DNA from: Sorex araneus
Taxonomy: Eukaryota > Chordata > Mammalia > Eulipotyphla > Soricidae
Direction of reading: 5' to 3'
Assembly: GCF_027595985.1 (NCBI RefSeq)
Contig: NC_073303.1
Location: 188,497,095 to 188,561,094 of the forward strand
DNA: 64,000 nucleotides
The notes below the pieces were generated by a model, which was not told the origin of the DNA, searched no databases, and worked only from the letters and a program-made list of their open reading frames with translations. Both the position numbers and the translations under genes were made by a program. Of the stretch, positions 55,145-64,000 are shown in pieces (position 1 is the stretch's first letter; each line of letters opens with the position of its first letter).

Positions 55145-57204
55145 CACCAAACCCATGTGCTCCCTCAAACCCAAATCTCACTTACCTGTCTCTGTTTCTT
55201 GCTTGTATTCTTTCAAATATGTACTTTACTCCCTCACAAACTCACATATTTCTAAAAATAGTTTCAATAAAAACTTTATAAATATAAAAACACTGTTATT
55301 AGGATATCCTGTTTAAAAGTTAAAATGTGTTTTAATTATAAACCAAATTCTTATGGAGTAATTTGCCAATTTTAGATACTTCTATTTTTTTGCTACTTTG
55401 CATTATTATACAACTTGCATTGGAATTGAAGTAAATACTTATTTAACAATTTACAAAAGTTTAAGGAAGTACACTTTCTGGGAACTTTCTATGAAAACTT
55501 TGGTCAAATGAAGGTTGTAGAAATAAAAGAGGGTGCCAACTAATTCTCCTTGAGAGTGGAATGTAAGGATGGATAAAACAGTTAATAGGGTAATAAAGAA
55601 AATACAGGGTTAAGTTATACCAATAGTTGCTGTGTTGTCTGATATCACTTTGTTGTTCCACTAAGACTTATCACATATTGGATTTTCCTTTGCCTTCCTT
55701 TTGTACTCCAATAAAAGGCCTCCTGATTTCCAATACCCCTGTGAATTTAGTTATATGACTCTGTTTAGTGCAGTTGATTAATATGTTTTTATGTAACTCT
55801 ATACATATTACCCATGTATATGCATACATAAACTCAAATGTTTGAAAACTGAAAGTCACGTAGTAAATATATTTTTGAGTCAAATTTTCTTTTTTTTTAA
55901 TTCCTAGATGAAGTAAATAAAAATAAATTGAATTTATCTTGTTATTGGTAGTATAGTGTTCATTGGTACTTTTTTTTGTTCATAAAATCCTTCGCTATAA
56001 AATTATTGGAAATAAAATATGCATTTATAGTATTACATGCAGTATATTCAAATTACATGCAATTTAAAAGTTGTGTTTAAATTAAATATTTATAAAATGA
56101 ATCAGAATGAAATTTTTTGTTCAAATGTAACTTAAATTAGAAAATCTGTCAGTAGAGTAAGGGAAAAGAACTTCTGATAATACAGTTCTAATATTATGTG
56201 AAACTTGTGTTTGGAATGGTGGAGAAAGGGGTTTGAGTAAATAATGCATAGATTATGCAAAAGTGGATGATTATATTGCAGATTACTAGCCATCTTGCAA
56301 TTTTAGCAGTTTCTCTTTCTGTCACATTTGAAGAAGAATTGGAAAGATGCCTCAACCATTTCCACATTTGAAAGCCCTATTTTTCCCTTTGTTGAATGGC
56401 ATCACTACCTTAAATCAGTAAGGTTTGTGTTTGTCCAGATGCATAATAAAGACAGCTCAGGATTCTACCATTTGCTAACACAAAAAGTAATTGGCATGTC
56501 CATGACATTGGATTCATTTTGGTCTTCAATTAACGTATTCATTCACTTTTTGGTTGAGCTTATAGTGTTAGCCACCAGCCAGAAAGTGCTCATTTGCTCT
56601 CTCATAAATAATATACTGTTACTGCTGAAAAGAATTTCACAAAATGAGCAACATATTATCAAAAGAACTCAGAACTCTTCTCTACATGTAAACCACTGCT
56701 AGTGTAAGAGTCTTTTAAATATCAATTTTTAGAGTGCAAAACTTGTCAGAAAATACCTTGTAAATTCTAACTTAGTAAATATTAAAGTTGTAGCAGTTGC
56801 TAGGTTAATAAAAAATAAGATACCTTATTAATGTTACTGAAAACATATTAGCTGTCATACACTTCCATATGACTTTATGTCATGATGAATTAGAATCTCT
56901 GCATTTCAGAAATTATACACTTGTCTCCTAATTTATAAATCTGTTGTTAGACAAGATCATATTATGCAGAAAAGGGAACAAATGGCAAAAACTGAACGTT
57001 CAGCTTGTGTACAAACCATGAGAGTTGGAGAAATAATTAAATCAAAGCTATGTGCGTTTCAAAGCATGTCCAGGAACTGGTCCACATTAACTCAGAAGAA
57101 GAAATTTTTGTAAATCTCTCACACTTGTTGTAAAACACAATCATCATAAAAAAGAAGTTTCAATATCAAGTCACATAAAATATGATAAAAGCAAAGGTAG
57201 TTGA
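55145..57204. other. AT-rich sequence with one longish unexplained frame
   Basis: Mostly unique-looking. The 124-codon plus-strand frame at 56328-56702 (starts MKKNWKDASTISTF, hydrophobic stretch SINVFIHFLVELIVLA in the middle) is the longest non-repeat frame besides L1. No family is recognised and no start context or splice structure supports it, so it is not called as a gene. Confidence 0.4.
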
Positions 57205-57306
57205 AGTACTTGGGACAAGGCAAACCGTAAGTAGATAGGCATTTTTCTTGACTGTGGTTTACCAGAGTTTGAACCCTGGTATCACATATGATCTTTTTAT
57301 TTTTTA
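57205..57306 (+). mobile_element. tB-SINE, left part, interrupted by a second SINE
   Basis: GGGACAAGGCAAACCGTAAG, CTTGACTGTGGTTTACCAGA and GTTTGAACCCTGGTATCACA form the first half of a diverged tB-SINE. The rest resumes after 57465. Confidence 0.7.
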
Positions 57307-57465
57307 TCTTTTGATTTTTGGGTCACACCTGGCATTGCAAGGGGACGTGCCTGGTCTTGAACTCAGGAATTACTCCTGGCTCTGCCCTGGGACCATATAG
57401 GATGCTGGGAATCAAACCCGGATTGGCCTCGTTCAAGGCGAATGCCATATCCGCAGTCTTTTGAT
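57307..57465 (-). mobile_element. tB-SINE nested in an older tB-SINE
   Basis: Body 57316-57456, flanked by TCTTTTGAT at 57307-57315 and 57457-57465. GGGTCACACCTGGCATTGCA, ATTACTCCTGGCTCTGCC, GGATGCTGGGAATCAAACCC and TTCAAGGCGAATGCCATATC. The innermost head bases are missing. Confidence 0.85.
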
Positions 57466-57515
57466 CACTACTAGAAGTCGTCGCTGAAAGTTATCTGGCA
57501 GGTGTGGCCCACAAA
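57466..57515 (+). mobile_element. tB-SINE, right part after the interruption
   Basis: CACTACTAGAAGTCGTCGCT and CTGGCAGGTGTGGCCCACAA are the end of the SINE that began at 57205. Confidence 0.65.
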
Positions 57516-58959
57516 GAACAATATATTTTTAAAGGTAAATACTGAATTTATTACACCTACTGTTTCAATAAGATTATTTTTATACCTTAACATTTCCAGC
57601 GTCTTGAAATTTACACGAAGGAGAAAAGCAAATATGCAAATTTGTTTTTTTTCTGTAGTGCCATTGACTAAACACCAACTAGCACAAATTGACTTTAACC
57701 TTGACTAGAATAGAACTATGTTAACTCAGACTTCAGATTCCAGACTGAAAGGGTCATGAACATTAGAATAATTAATCTCTGCAGCAAAGGAAAACAATTG
57801 ACACTTATGAATCTTTATTTAAAATCTCTCCTCTATCTTGTTTGTCATCTATTCACCTAACCAGAAAGGAGAAATACAAATTTTTGTGTGTCTATTTAGC
57901 AAAGAAATGCAGTTTACTAGCAGTGCATTACCTATAGAGTTAAGGAAGTAAGGAATTTTTATCAAATATAAGAATGCAATCATCCAATCTATGCCTATTT
58001 TATTTCCTTTTCTAGTACTCTATATAGATATTTTCACGTAGGAGATTTTAAAAATAACATCAAATTTTTATAAGTAAAATATATGTTCTTCAAAGTTTAG
58101 TCTTTTTATATGTAATATTGAATGCAGGGAAAATAAATATGTATTTCAGTTAATTCCAAGTAGACATGTAAGTACAATGGTATCAGAAAGCTTAGAAATT
58201 AAAATAAAGTTGGTAATACTCTTATTGCCATCTTTTTTTAGCTCCTTCCTCTTTCTTCATCATAAAATTTTCTAACATATTAATTTAAAGTTAAAGAGAA
58301 AAAGAAAGAAGAACCTACTACTTAAATTTCAGTAGATAAAGATGTATAGTAGAGGATTTTTAGGGATTTTCTACAGCTTCCTCTTCTATAATAGAAAACA
58401 ACTTACTGATGTCTAAAAATCACAATGGCTGTATATAGAATAATGATCTTCAATGAATAATTTCATATAATAAAAACATTTATGGTATATTTAACTTAAC
58501 AAAAAAATGTGCTGAATACTTACAATTTTATGTTATAATTTAGTTCAAATTTACAAAAAAAAATTGTGTGTACATGTGTGTGTATGTGCATACGCGTGTA
58601 TGCACGTTACACATGTAATTGTGTTAATCAGACTGTACTGATTTTAAGATTTCTTTTTCAAAAGCAGCATTAATATAAGCATATATTCTTTCCTTTTTCA
58701 TTTCAAGAAAACCATAATTTTTCTCTGAAATAACTTTCTTAGGACATGCTTGAACGCAAATTGCTTTACTGCATATGTAAAAAGAGGATCAATTCAATAC
58801 AAGAGAAAAAGATGTTAGAATTCAATTTTGAGAATACCTAGTACTTGGCATTCTGGTTTTCTACCACCTTGCACATTTAAAGGAGCCTAAATTAAGTGAA
58901 TGAGGGATCCAAGATATCACCTGGTTTTACAAATGTCATATCTGTGTATGTTTGGTGTT
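57516..58959. other. AT-rich sequence, nothing recognised
   Basis: A TG/CG-alternating run near 58566-58612 (GTGTGTACATGTGTGTGTAT) is the only simple repeat. No gene. Confidence 0.55.
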
Positions 58960-59134
58960 TTGTTTTTGATTTGAAATCCTACCCCAGAGTTTCTCAGCGC
59001 TTGCTCTTGGTTCTGTCCTCAGAGATTACTCCCGGTGGTGCTTTGGGGACCATGTACAGTGCTAGGGACATAGGCTACATAGGTTCTATGACAGACAAAT
59101 GTCTTGTCTGCTGTGCTATCTCTTTGGCCCCACC
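58960..59134 (-). mobile_element. tB-SINE, old copy
   Basis: CCCCAGAGTTTCTCAGCGCT, GTTCTGTCCTCAGAGATTAC, GGGGACCATGTACAGTGCTA and CTGTGCTATCTCTTTGGCCC. Confidence 0.82.
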
Positions 59135-59435
59135 TGAGAACATGTGTTAGAATATGCTTTCAGAGATAGGACAAATTTATTTAATCTAAACTTTATTCTC
59201 TGAAGGTTGGCATGAACACTGCCATTAGCTTGATACAAAGAGCCTATCCTTATATAGCCAAGAATCTCAATTTTATCAGTTCAGATTAGATTTAGACAAA
59301 ATATTTAAATAATAGAAGTAAAAACACATTTGAGATTTTGGGGTTACATCATTTTTATTATTCAACCATTTTTGCCAACCATACCCACATTTTCATGTCA
59401 TAGTCAGATAAATCAAAGTTTTGGGAATGAAATAG

Positions 59436-59596
59436 AAAGACGGAAATTATATTCTTCTACAGCTGTGGCAAACCAGGTTTGAGTTTCCAGCACCCCTTTT
59501 TGCCCCTGGATCCTGTCAGATGTGATCCCTAAGATAAGAATCCTAAATAACCCCTGAGCACCACCAGATGTGGACTAAAAACATAACAAAGCAAAA
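59436..59596 (+). mobile_element. tB-SINE, old copy
   Basis: GTGGCAAACCAGGTTTGAGT, TTCCAGCACCCCTTTTTGCC, CCTGAGCACCACCAGATGTG and GACTAAAAACATAACAAAGC. The A-rich tail leads directly into the purine tract. Confidence 0.75.
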
Positions 59597-60128
59597 AGAA
59601 AAAGAAGGGGGGAGGAGAAAGAGTGGAGGAGGAGAAGGATGATGATAGTGACAAAGGATGAGGGGAAAGAGAAGGACAGGAAGAAGAAGGAGAAGAGAGA
59701 GAAAGAGAAAGCTGAGAAGGAGGAGGAAAAGGAAGAAGGAGAAGGAGGAGAAGGAGAAGGAGGAGGCGGAGGAGGAGTAGAAGGAGGAGAGCGAGGAGGA
59801 GGAGGAGAGGGAGGAGGAGGTTGAGGAGGAGAAGGAAGAGGAGAAGGAGGAGAGGGAGAAGAAGGAGGAGGAGGAGAGGGAGGAGGAGGAGGAGAAGGAA
59901 AAGGAGAAGAAAGAAGAGAGGAGGAGGAGCAGGAGAAGGAGGAGCAGGAGAAGGAGGAGGAGAAAGAGGAGGAGGAGAAGGAGGAGAAGGAGGAGGAGGA
60001 GAAGGAAGAGGAGAAGGAGGAAGAGAAGGAGGAGGAGGAGGAGGAGGAGGAGGAGGAGGAGGAAGAGAAGAAGAAGATGAAAGAAGAGAGGAGGATGAGC
60101 AGGAGAAGGAGGAGGAGCAGGAGGTAGA
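59597..60128. repeat. Long purine/pyrimidine tract, (GGAGAA/GGAGGA)n
   Basis: About 530 bp that is nearly all G and A on the plus strand, with only scattered T or C (for example GATGATGATAGTGACAAAGG near 59638 and a few GCAGGA). It gives long Ser/Pro/Leu-rich frames on the minus strand (59529-60144) and Glu/Arg/Gly-rich frames on the plus strand, all artefacts. It appears seeded from the A-rich tail of the tB-SINE to its left. Such mirror-rich tracts can form triplex (H-DNA) structures. Confidence 0.96.
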
Positions 60129-60597
60129 ATACAAGAAATATCAAGCCTAATTATAGGTTACAACATCTCTTTCCTGTGAACACGAATTAGCATGAGTAGA
60201 ATGAAGAGTCTTCCTTTTTTTGTATGATCCATACAAACTGGGAATGCTTATTACTTAAAACCTTGATTGAAAAGAACCACATTTATTTAAATGCAAAAAA
60301 AATCATCAACACTTCTCTCTCAGAAAATATGCATGGGCTATTTTATTTCTATTATTTCTACTTAAAGAAGACACACATTTCTGGAGATAATTATTTTATT
60401 TTATTAGATTATTTTATTTCTATTATTCCTATATGAAGAACATTCATCTTCAGAAATAAAAAAAGCTCTGTGATTGTTGTTTACTACAGCCAAGTATTGT
60501 ATTAAACACATTGCAAATATTACATTGATTTAATTTAATTACACCTCTAGAAGTGAACTATGTAAACACTCTTAATATCATATGTCAATCAGTCTTT
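60129..60597. other. AT-rich sequence, nothing recognised
   Basis: A TTTTATTTCTATTATT repeat occurs twice near 60339 and 60411. No gene. Confidence 0.5.
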
Positions 60598-60655
60598 CTG
60601 TTGTTTTTGTTTTTGGGGGTGTCACATGTGGTGCTCAGGAATTTCTCCTCACTGT
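60598..60655 (-). mobile_element. tB-SINE, left part, interrupted by a tA-SINE
   Basis: TGTTGTTTTTGTTTTTGGGG, GTGTCACATGTGGTGCTCAG and GAATTTCTCCTCACTGTG: the complement of a tB tail and body. It resumes at 60905. Confidence 0.8.
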
Positions 60656-60657
60656 GT

Positions 60658-60903
60658 AGGACTGGAATGATAGCACAGCGGTGAGGTGTTTGCCTTGCAC
60701 ACGACCAACCTGGGTTCAATTCCTCTGTCCCTCTCAGAGAGCCCGGCAAGATACTGAGAGTATCCCGCCCACACAGTGGAAGCTGGCAAGCTACCCGTGA
60801 AGTATCCGATATGTAATAAACAATAACAACAAGTCTCACAATGTAGATGTTACTGTTGCCCATTCGAGCAAATAATGAATAACAGTACTACAGTGCTACA
60901 GTG
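60658..60903 (+). mobile_element. tA-SINE nested in a tB-SINE
   Basis: AGGACTGGAATGATAGCACA, GGTTCAATTCCTCTGTCCC, GAGAGTATCCCGCCCACACA, CAATAACAACAAGTCTCACA, GTTACTGTTGCCCATTCG and tail ACAGTACTACAGTGCTACAG. Confidence 0.92.
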
Positions 60904-60904
60904 C

Positions 60905-60992
60905 AGACAGTGTGCTCAGTGATACCTCTGGGTAAGGTCTGGCGGGGAATGTAAGGCAATTTCCTTATTTGCTGTATTATTTCTCCAGTTCC
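60905..60992 (-). mobile_element. tB-SINE, right part after the interruption
   Basis: AGTGTGCTCAGTGATACCTC, GGAATGTAAGGCAATTTCC and GCTGTATTATTTCTCCAGTT complete the reverse tB-SINE begun at 60598. Confidence 0.78.
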
Positions 60993-61019
60993 TACTGTTT
61001 AAACATGGAGGAGATAATG

Positions 61020-61196
61020 GACTATGTCAGATGGTTCTCAGGGCTTATTCCTGGTTCTGTTCTAAGAGATCTCTTCTGGTGATACTCAAGGGACCATCTA
61101 CAGTGCCAGGAACCATATACAGAACCATATGCAGAACCAAGGTCAGCCACTTGCAAGGCAAGTGCCTTAAACCACGTACTATATCACTCAAGTCCA
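61020..61196 (-). mobile_element. tB-SINE, old copy
   Basis: GGTTCTCAGGGCTTATTCCT, GGTGATACTCAAGGGACCAT, AAGGTCAGCCACTTGCAAGG and TACTATATCACTCAAGTCC. It carries a small ACCATATACAGA tandem repeat near 61110-61135. Confidence 0.85.
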
Positions 61197-61354
61197 GTAT
61201 ATTAGGGAGTGTAACAGCAGATGTCAAGCTGTAGGTCTCTTTGAAACTTAAATTGGTGTGCTTTTAAATTTTTCTATTTCTCTTTCTTAACACCCAGAAT
61301 GGAACTTACTTTTATATTCGATTGCTTCAAAAGGACCAACTCACTTCAAATAAT

Positions 61355-61520
61355 TTTTTGGAGGGTATATGTCACAACTGGTGTTTTTCAGGGCTTACTC
61401 TGGCTCTGTGCTCAGGGTTCACTTTTGCCTTCCTCAGGGGACTCATGTGGTGTCAGGGATTGGACCAGGAGGGGCAGTATGCATGGATAGCACCTTACTC
61501 ATTGTAGTAAATCTCTAACC
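61355..61520 (-). mobile_element. tB-SINE, old copy
   Basis: GTATATGTCACAACTGGTGT, CTTACTCTGGCTCTGTGCTC, CTCAGGGGACTCATGTGGTG and AGGGATTGGACCAGGAGGGG. Confidence 0.8.
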
Positions 61521-62494
61521 AAACTCATTTCATTTCCTGAAAATGCTACTGATGCTTTAGTTAGCTGAATGTCTTGGGAATGAAATATGTAGATGTGAGA
61601 AAGTAAGGGAGGCATTAAATTTTATTTCTAAAAACAAAGTACTGAAAGCAAATACTTAAAAACATCAATGAATAGACTTTGGAATAATTTCAGACAGATG
61701 GATATCTCATAATGGTTCCAAATAATTCTGCTAAACTTAGACATCAGTGTGTTATGGAGATAGAGCATCAAATTTTGAGTTTATATTGTCTTTTCTTTTA
61801 GGCTTTATCAGTCATAACTTTGTCCACTAATTTGCGCAGGCAGACTATGGCTAAAAATTAATTGAATTAATAAACACACTATTGAATATTTCATTACTAA
61901 AACAGAATGTATCTGCTAATATGAAATTATAATCCTTGACTCAAATTAAAATATATTAATTTTCTTTAAATAATAGAATGTATTTTAAGCTATGGATGAA
62001 GATGAGGGAGAGTAATATTGAGAAGGCATGAATAGCACATTTTCATATAAATCTTTAAATTATTCTCTAACTCTATAACTTGAAAATGTGCCAGTAACCT
62101 CATTGTTTAAATGATGAAAGAAAATCACATATTCCTACTGATGATTTGCTCTTTTCAAAGGAATACATTTGAAATATTACTCTGACTCTCAAGACATACA
62201 ATTTTATGCAAATATGCAATTTAATCATGCTCTATAGGATGCATAATATCTGGAACAAAGATAGTTTATATCAAGCATCCAAAAAAAAGTTATCTGGAAA
62301 ATTATTCAAAGGAAAAGCAATGTGTGAGAAATTTCACACTGTAGTAATTTATCCAAACAACTGGTGATCTATTTTGAGATGTGAAATTATATCTTTCATT
62401 TACATAGATCCCAACCTGCTGAGTCGTACTGCTTCATCAAATCCAATAACTTTTCGTGAACTCATTTTGCTTTTCAATTATTTTCTATTTTTTA
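61521..62494. other. AT-rich sequence, nothing recognised
   Basis: No gene or repeat recognised. Confidence 0.55.
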
Positions 62495-62840
62495 AGTGTT
62501 GAGTCAACATGAGTTACAAAGTTATTCATAATTGAGTTTTAGGTGTCAATGTCCCAACTCCGATCCCATCATCAGTGTTCCCAGATTCCCTCCTATTCCT
62601 CAATCTGCTGTATGGCAGGAATATTTTTCTTCTTTTTTTCCCCCCCTTTATTGCTTTACAATACTACTACTGATAGTGTAACACATATCACTATTCCTCC
62701 TTTCGCCACCTCCGGGGTGAACACTTCCCTCCACAATTGTCTTACCTTTTCCCCTTCCCTGACCTATTTCCTCCACCCATATATCAATGCCAACCTCCCT
62801 ACTGAAGAACAATTCTCCAGCTCTTTGTTTCTATTGCTTG
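62495..62840 (-). mobile_element. Possible decayed L1-type 3' UTR, reverse
   Basis: AGTTACAAAGTTATTCATAA, CAGTGTTCCCAGATTCCCTC, a C/T-rich run near 62626-62648 and CCTCCACCCATATATC resemble the complement of a G-rich L1-type tail. The frame at 62543-62857 lies in this and is not a gene. Confidence 0.45.
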
Positions 62841-63087
62841 TAGGCATTTGTTTTTAAATTGTTTCATTTTTATATCTTGAAGTTTTGGTAATAGCACCAA
62901 GAGGTCAAGATCCTACCATTAGATATTCAACTGCATCTTAGTGTTTAGCAATTACAATGACCTTAGTTTTTTTTTTTTTTTTTCTGAACCAATGTATCCA
63001 ACTCTTACTGAAGGAGCATTCATTATATTCGGGGGTTTCTAAATTCACAGAATATTTTATTATATTGGGTGATAAAAGAATGTCATC
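62841..63087. other. AT-rich sequence, nothing recognised
   Basis: A T run at about 62968-62982; otherwise unique-looking. Confidence 0.5.
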
Positions 63088-63302
63088 AAGAAGTTCATAT
63101 TTTGGGGCTGGACAAATAGCACAGCGGGTAGGGCGTTTGCCTTGCACGCGGTTGGCCAACCCGGGTCCGATTCCTAGCATCCCATACGGTCTCCTGAGTA
63201 CTGCCAGGAGTAATTCCTGTGTGCATGAGCCAGGAGTAACTCCTGCGCATTGCCGGGTGTGAACCAAAAAGTAAAAATAAAAAAAAAAGAAGTTTATATT
63301 TT
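63088..63302 (+). mobile_element. tB-SINE, young, with target duplications
   Basis: Body 63104-63286, flanked by AAGAAGTTCATATTTT (63088-63103) and AAGAAGTTTATATTTT (63287-63302). GGGGCTGGACAAATAGCACA, GCCTTGCACGCGGTTGGCCA (4-base duplication), GCATCCCATACGGTCTCCTG, GTGTGAACCAAAAAG and an A tail. Confidence 0.96.
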
Positions 63303-63519
63303 ATCAAAGAGAAAAATCAAAGTGTAAGGCAATATTTTTCTAGGCTAAGAACAGTTAACAGATGTGAAAATTAAGTAAAAGTTTCTGGTAGGGGAGCATC
63401 CATCTATACATAGCTTTCAAAAGAGTGTGAAATAGAGGAAATCCTATATAAATCAAAGAAAATAAGAAGAAAAATAATGCAGGAATTTTCAGGTCACAAC
63501 ATGGATGTTTATTTTCCGT

Positions 63520-63743
63520 AAGAAGATAAGATAAGTCCTCTCGGAGAAGATAAGTCCTCTCGGAGAGCCCAGCAAGCTACCTAGAGTATTGAGCCCGAGC
63601 GGCAGAGCCTGGCAAGCTACCCATGTGTGTTGGATATGCCAAAAACAGTAACAATAAGTCTCTCAATGAGAGATGTTACTGGTGCCCGCTCAGACAAATC
63701 GATGAGCAACGGGATGACAGTGACACAGTGACAAGAAGATAAG
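63520..63743 (+). mobile_element. tA-SINE, 5'-truncated, with target duplications and a duplicated junction
   Basis: Body about 63531-63732, flanked by AAGAAGATAAG at 63520-63530 and 63733-63743. It starts at CCTCTCGGAG, and the string GATAAGTCCTCTCGGAGA is present twice in tandem at its 5' end. The remainder is standard to GATGACAGTGACACAGTGAC. Confidence 0.92.
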
Positions 63744-64000
63744 AAGGGAAATCCTTGGTGGTTTGTCAATAATGTGACCTTATTTTACTTTGTGAAGAAT
63801 CACTCTAACTATAGCACTGAGAATGGACTATAAGAGAATAAGGAAGGAAACGCACAGTTATTATATTCTCTGGTGCTGTGAAATATTATTAAGATTCTCC
63901 ATCAGAAAAAAATGACTAATTTCCACTATCTCTCAAAGTTGTTGGTAGCTGATGGATTCTTGATGAATAAATGCCAAAAAAATGTTTCTTGTGTAAAGAA

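Noticed and set aside
59529-60150. Four frames of 60-200 codons rich in Ser/Pro/Leu or Glu/Arg/Gly
   Set aside because: All come from the purine/pyrimidine tract; opposite strands are open at once, as expected for low complexity.

Overview
The window is vertebrate nuclear DNA, almost certainly from a eulipotyphlan insectivore and most likely a shrew (Soricidae, Sorex-like). The grounds are dozens of copies of two tRNA-headed SINEs of the kind I know from shrew genomic DNA, plus a mammalian-type L1. That placement rests on recognition, not a search. The DNA is AT-rich. I find no host protein gene, no exon set, no bacterial-type operon and no independent tRNA, rRNA or CRISPR locus. It reads as intergenic or deep intronic sequence built by retrotransposition. 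Nearly every open frame of 60-120 codons falls inside a repeat or a low-complexity tract, or is a chance AT-rich frame.

Repeat vocabulary used below. tA-SINE: about 240-260 bp, with a tRNA-like head (A box like TAGCACAGCGG, B box like GGTTCGATTCC), a body (CTCTCGGAGAGCCCGGCAAG ... TATGCCAAAAACAGTAACAA ... GAGACGTTACTGG) and no poly(A) but a variable (CAGTG/CTACAGTG) tail. tB-SINE: about 160-190 bp, with the same kind of head, a body of GCATCCCATATGGTCCC ... CACTGCCAGGAGT ... GTGTGACCC, and an A-rich tail. LTR family: 1.03-1.2 kb solo LTRs (TG...CA) flanked by 6-bp target duplications, found four times. Composite family: retroelements with a GC-rich 5' module and an L1-like 3' tail, found in four states of truncation, each with its own target duplication.

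Layout. 1-1058: old tB-SINE, (GA)n, then a complete composite element. 1.1-9.1 kb: old unique sequence with scattered SINEs. 9.1-10.9 kb: tA-SINE, a 1.07-kb reverse composite element and a 60-bp composite stub. 11-16 kb: SINEs and a decayed antisense L1. 16.2-23.2 kb: three solo LTRs, the first sitting inside a tB-SINE and itself holding a tA-SINE. 23-37 kb: SINEs, a truncated composite element and (GATA)n. 37-44 kb: AT-rich DNA with a decayed sense L1 ORF2 and a few SINEs. 44.6-46.9 kb: truncated tA-SINEs, an unrecognised broken reading frame and a fragment that looks like the 3' end of an RTE-type LINE. 49.9-51.5 kb: a young 5'-truncated L1 with intact target duplications. 53.9-55.1 kb: a fourth solo LTR. 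57-61 kb: nested SINEs and a 530-bp purine tract. 61-64 kb: more SINEs.

How the parts fit. A-tailed tB-SINEs and the composite elements carry L1-type hallmarks (A tails, 9-20 bp target duplications starting with A), so L1 is the likely mobiliser. tA-SINEs end differently. The reverse fragment at 46.7-46.9 kb links their 3' tail to the end of a LINE reading frame ending in WRCYWRLLEQIEDQ. This suggests a second, RTE-like LINE as their partner and is the most interesting signal here.
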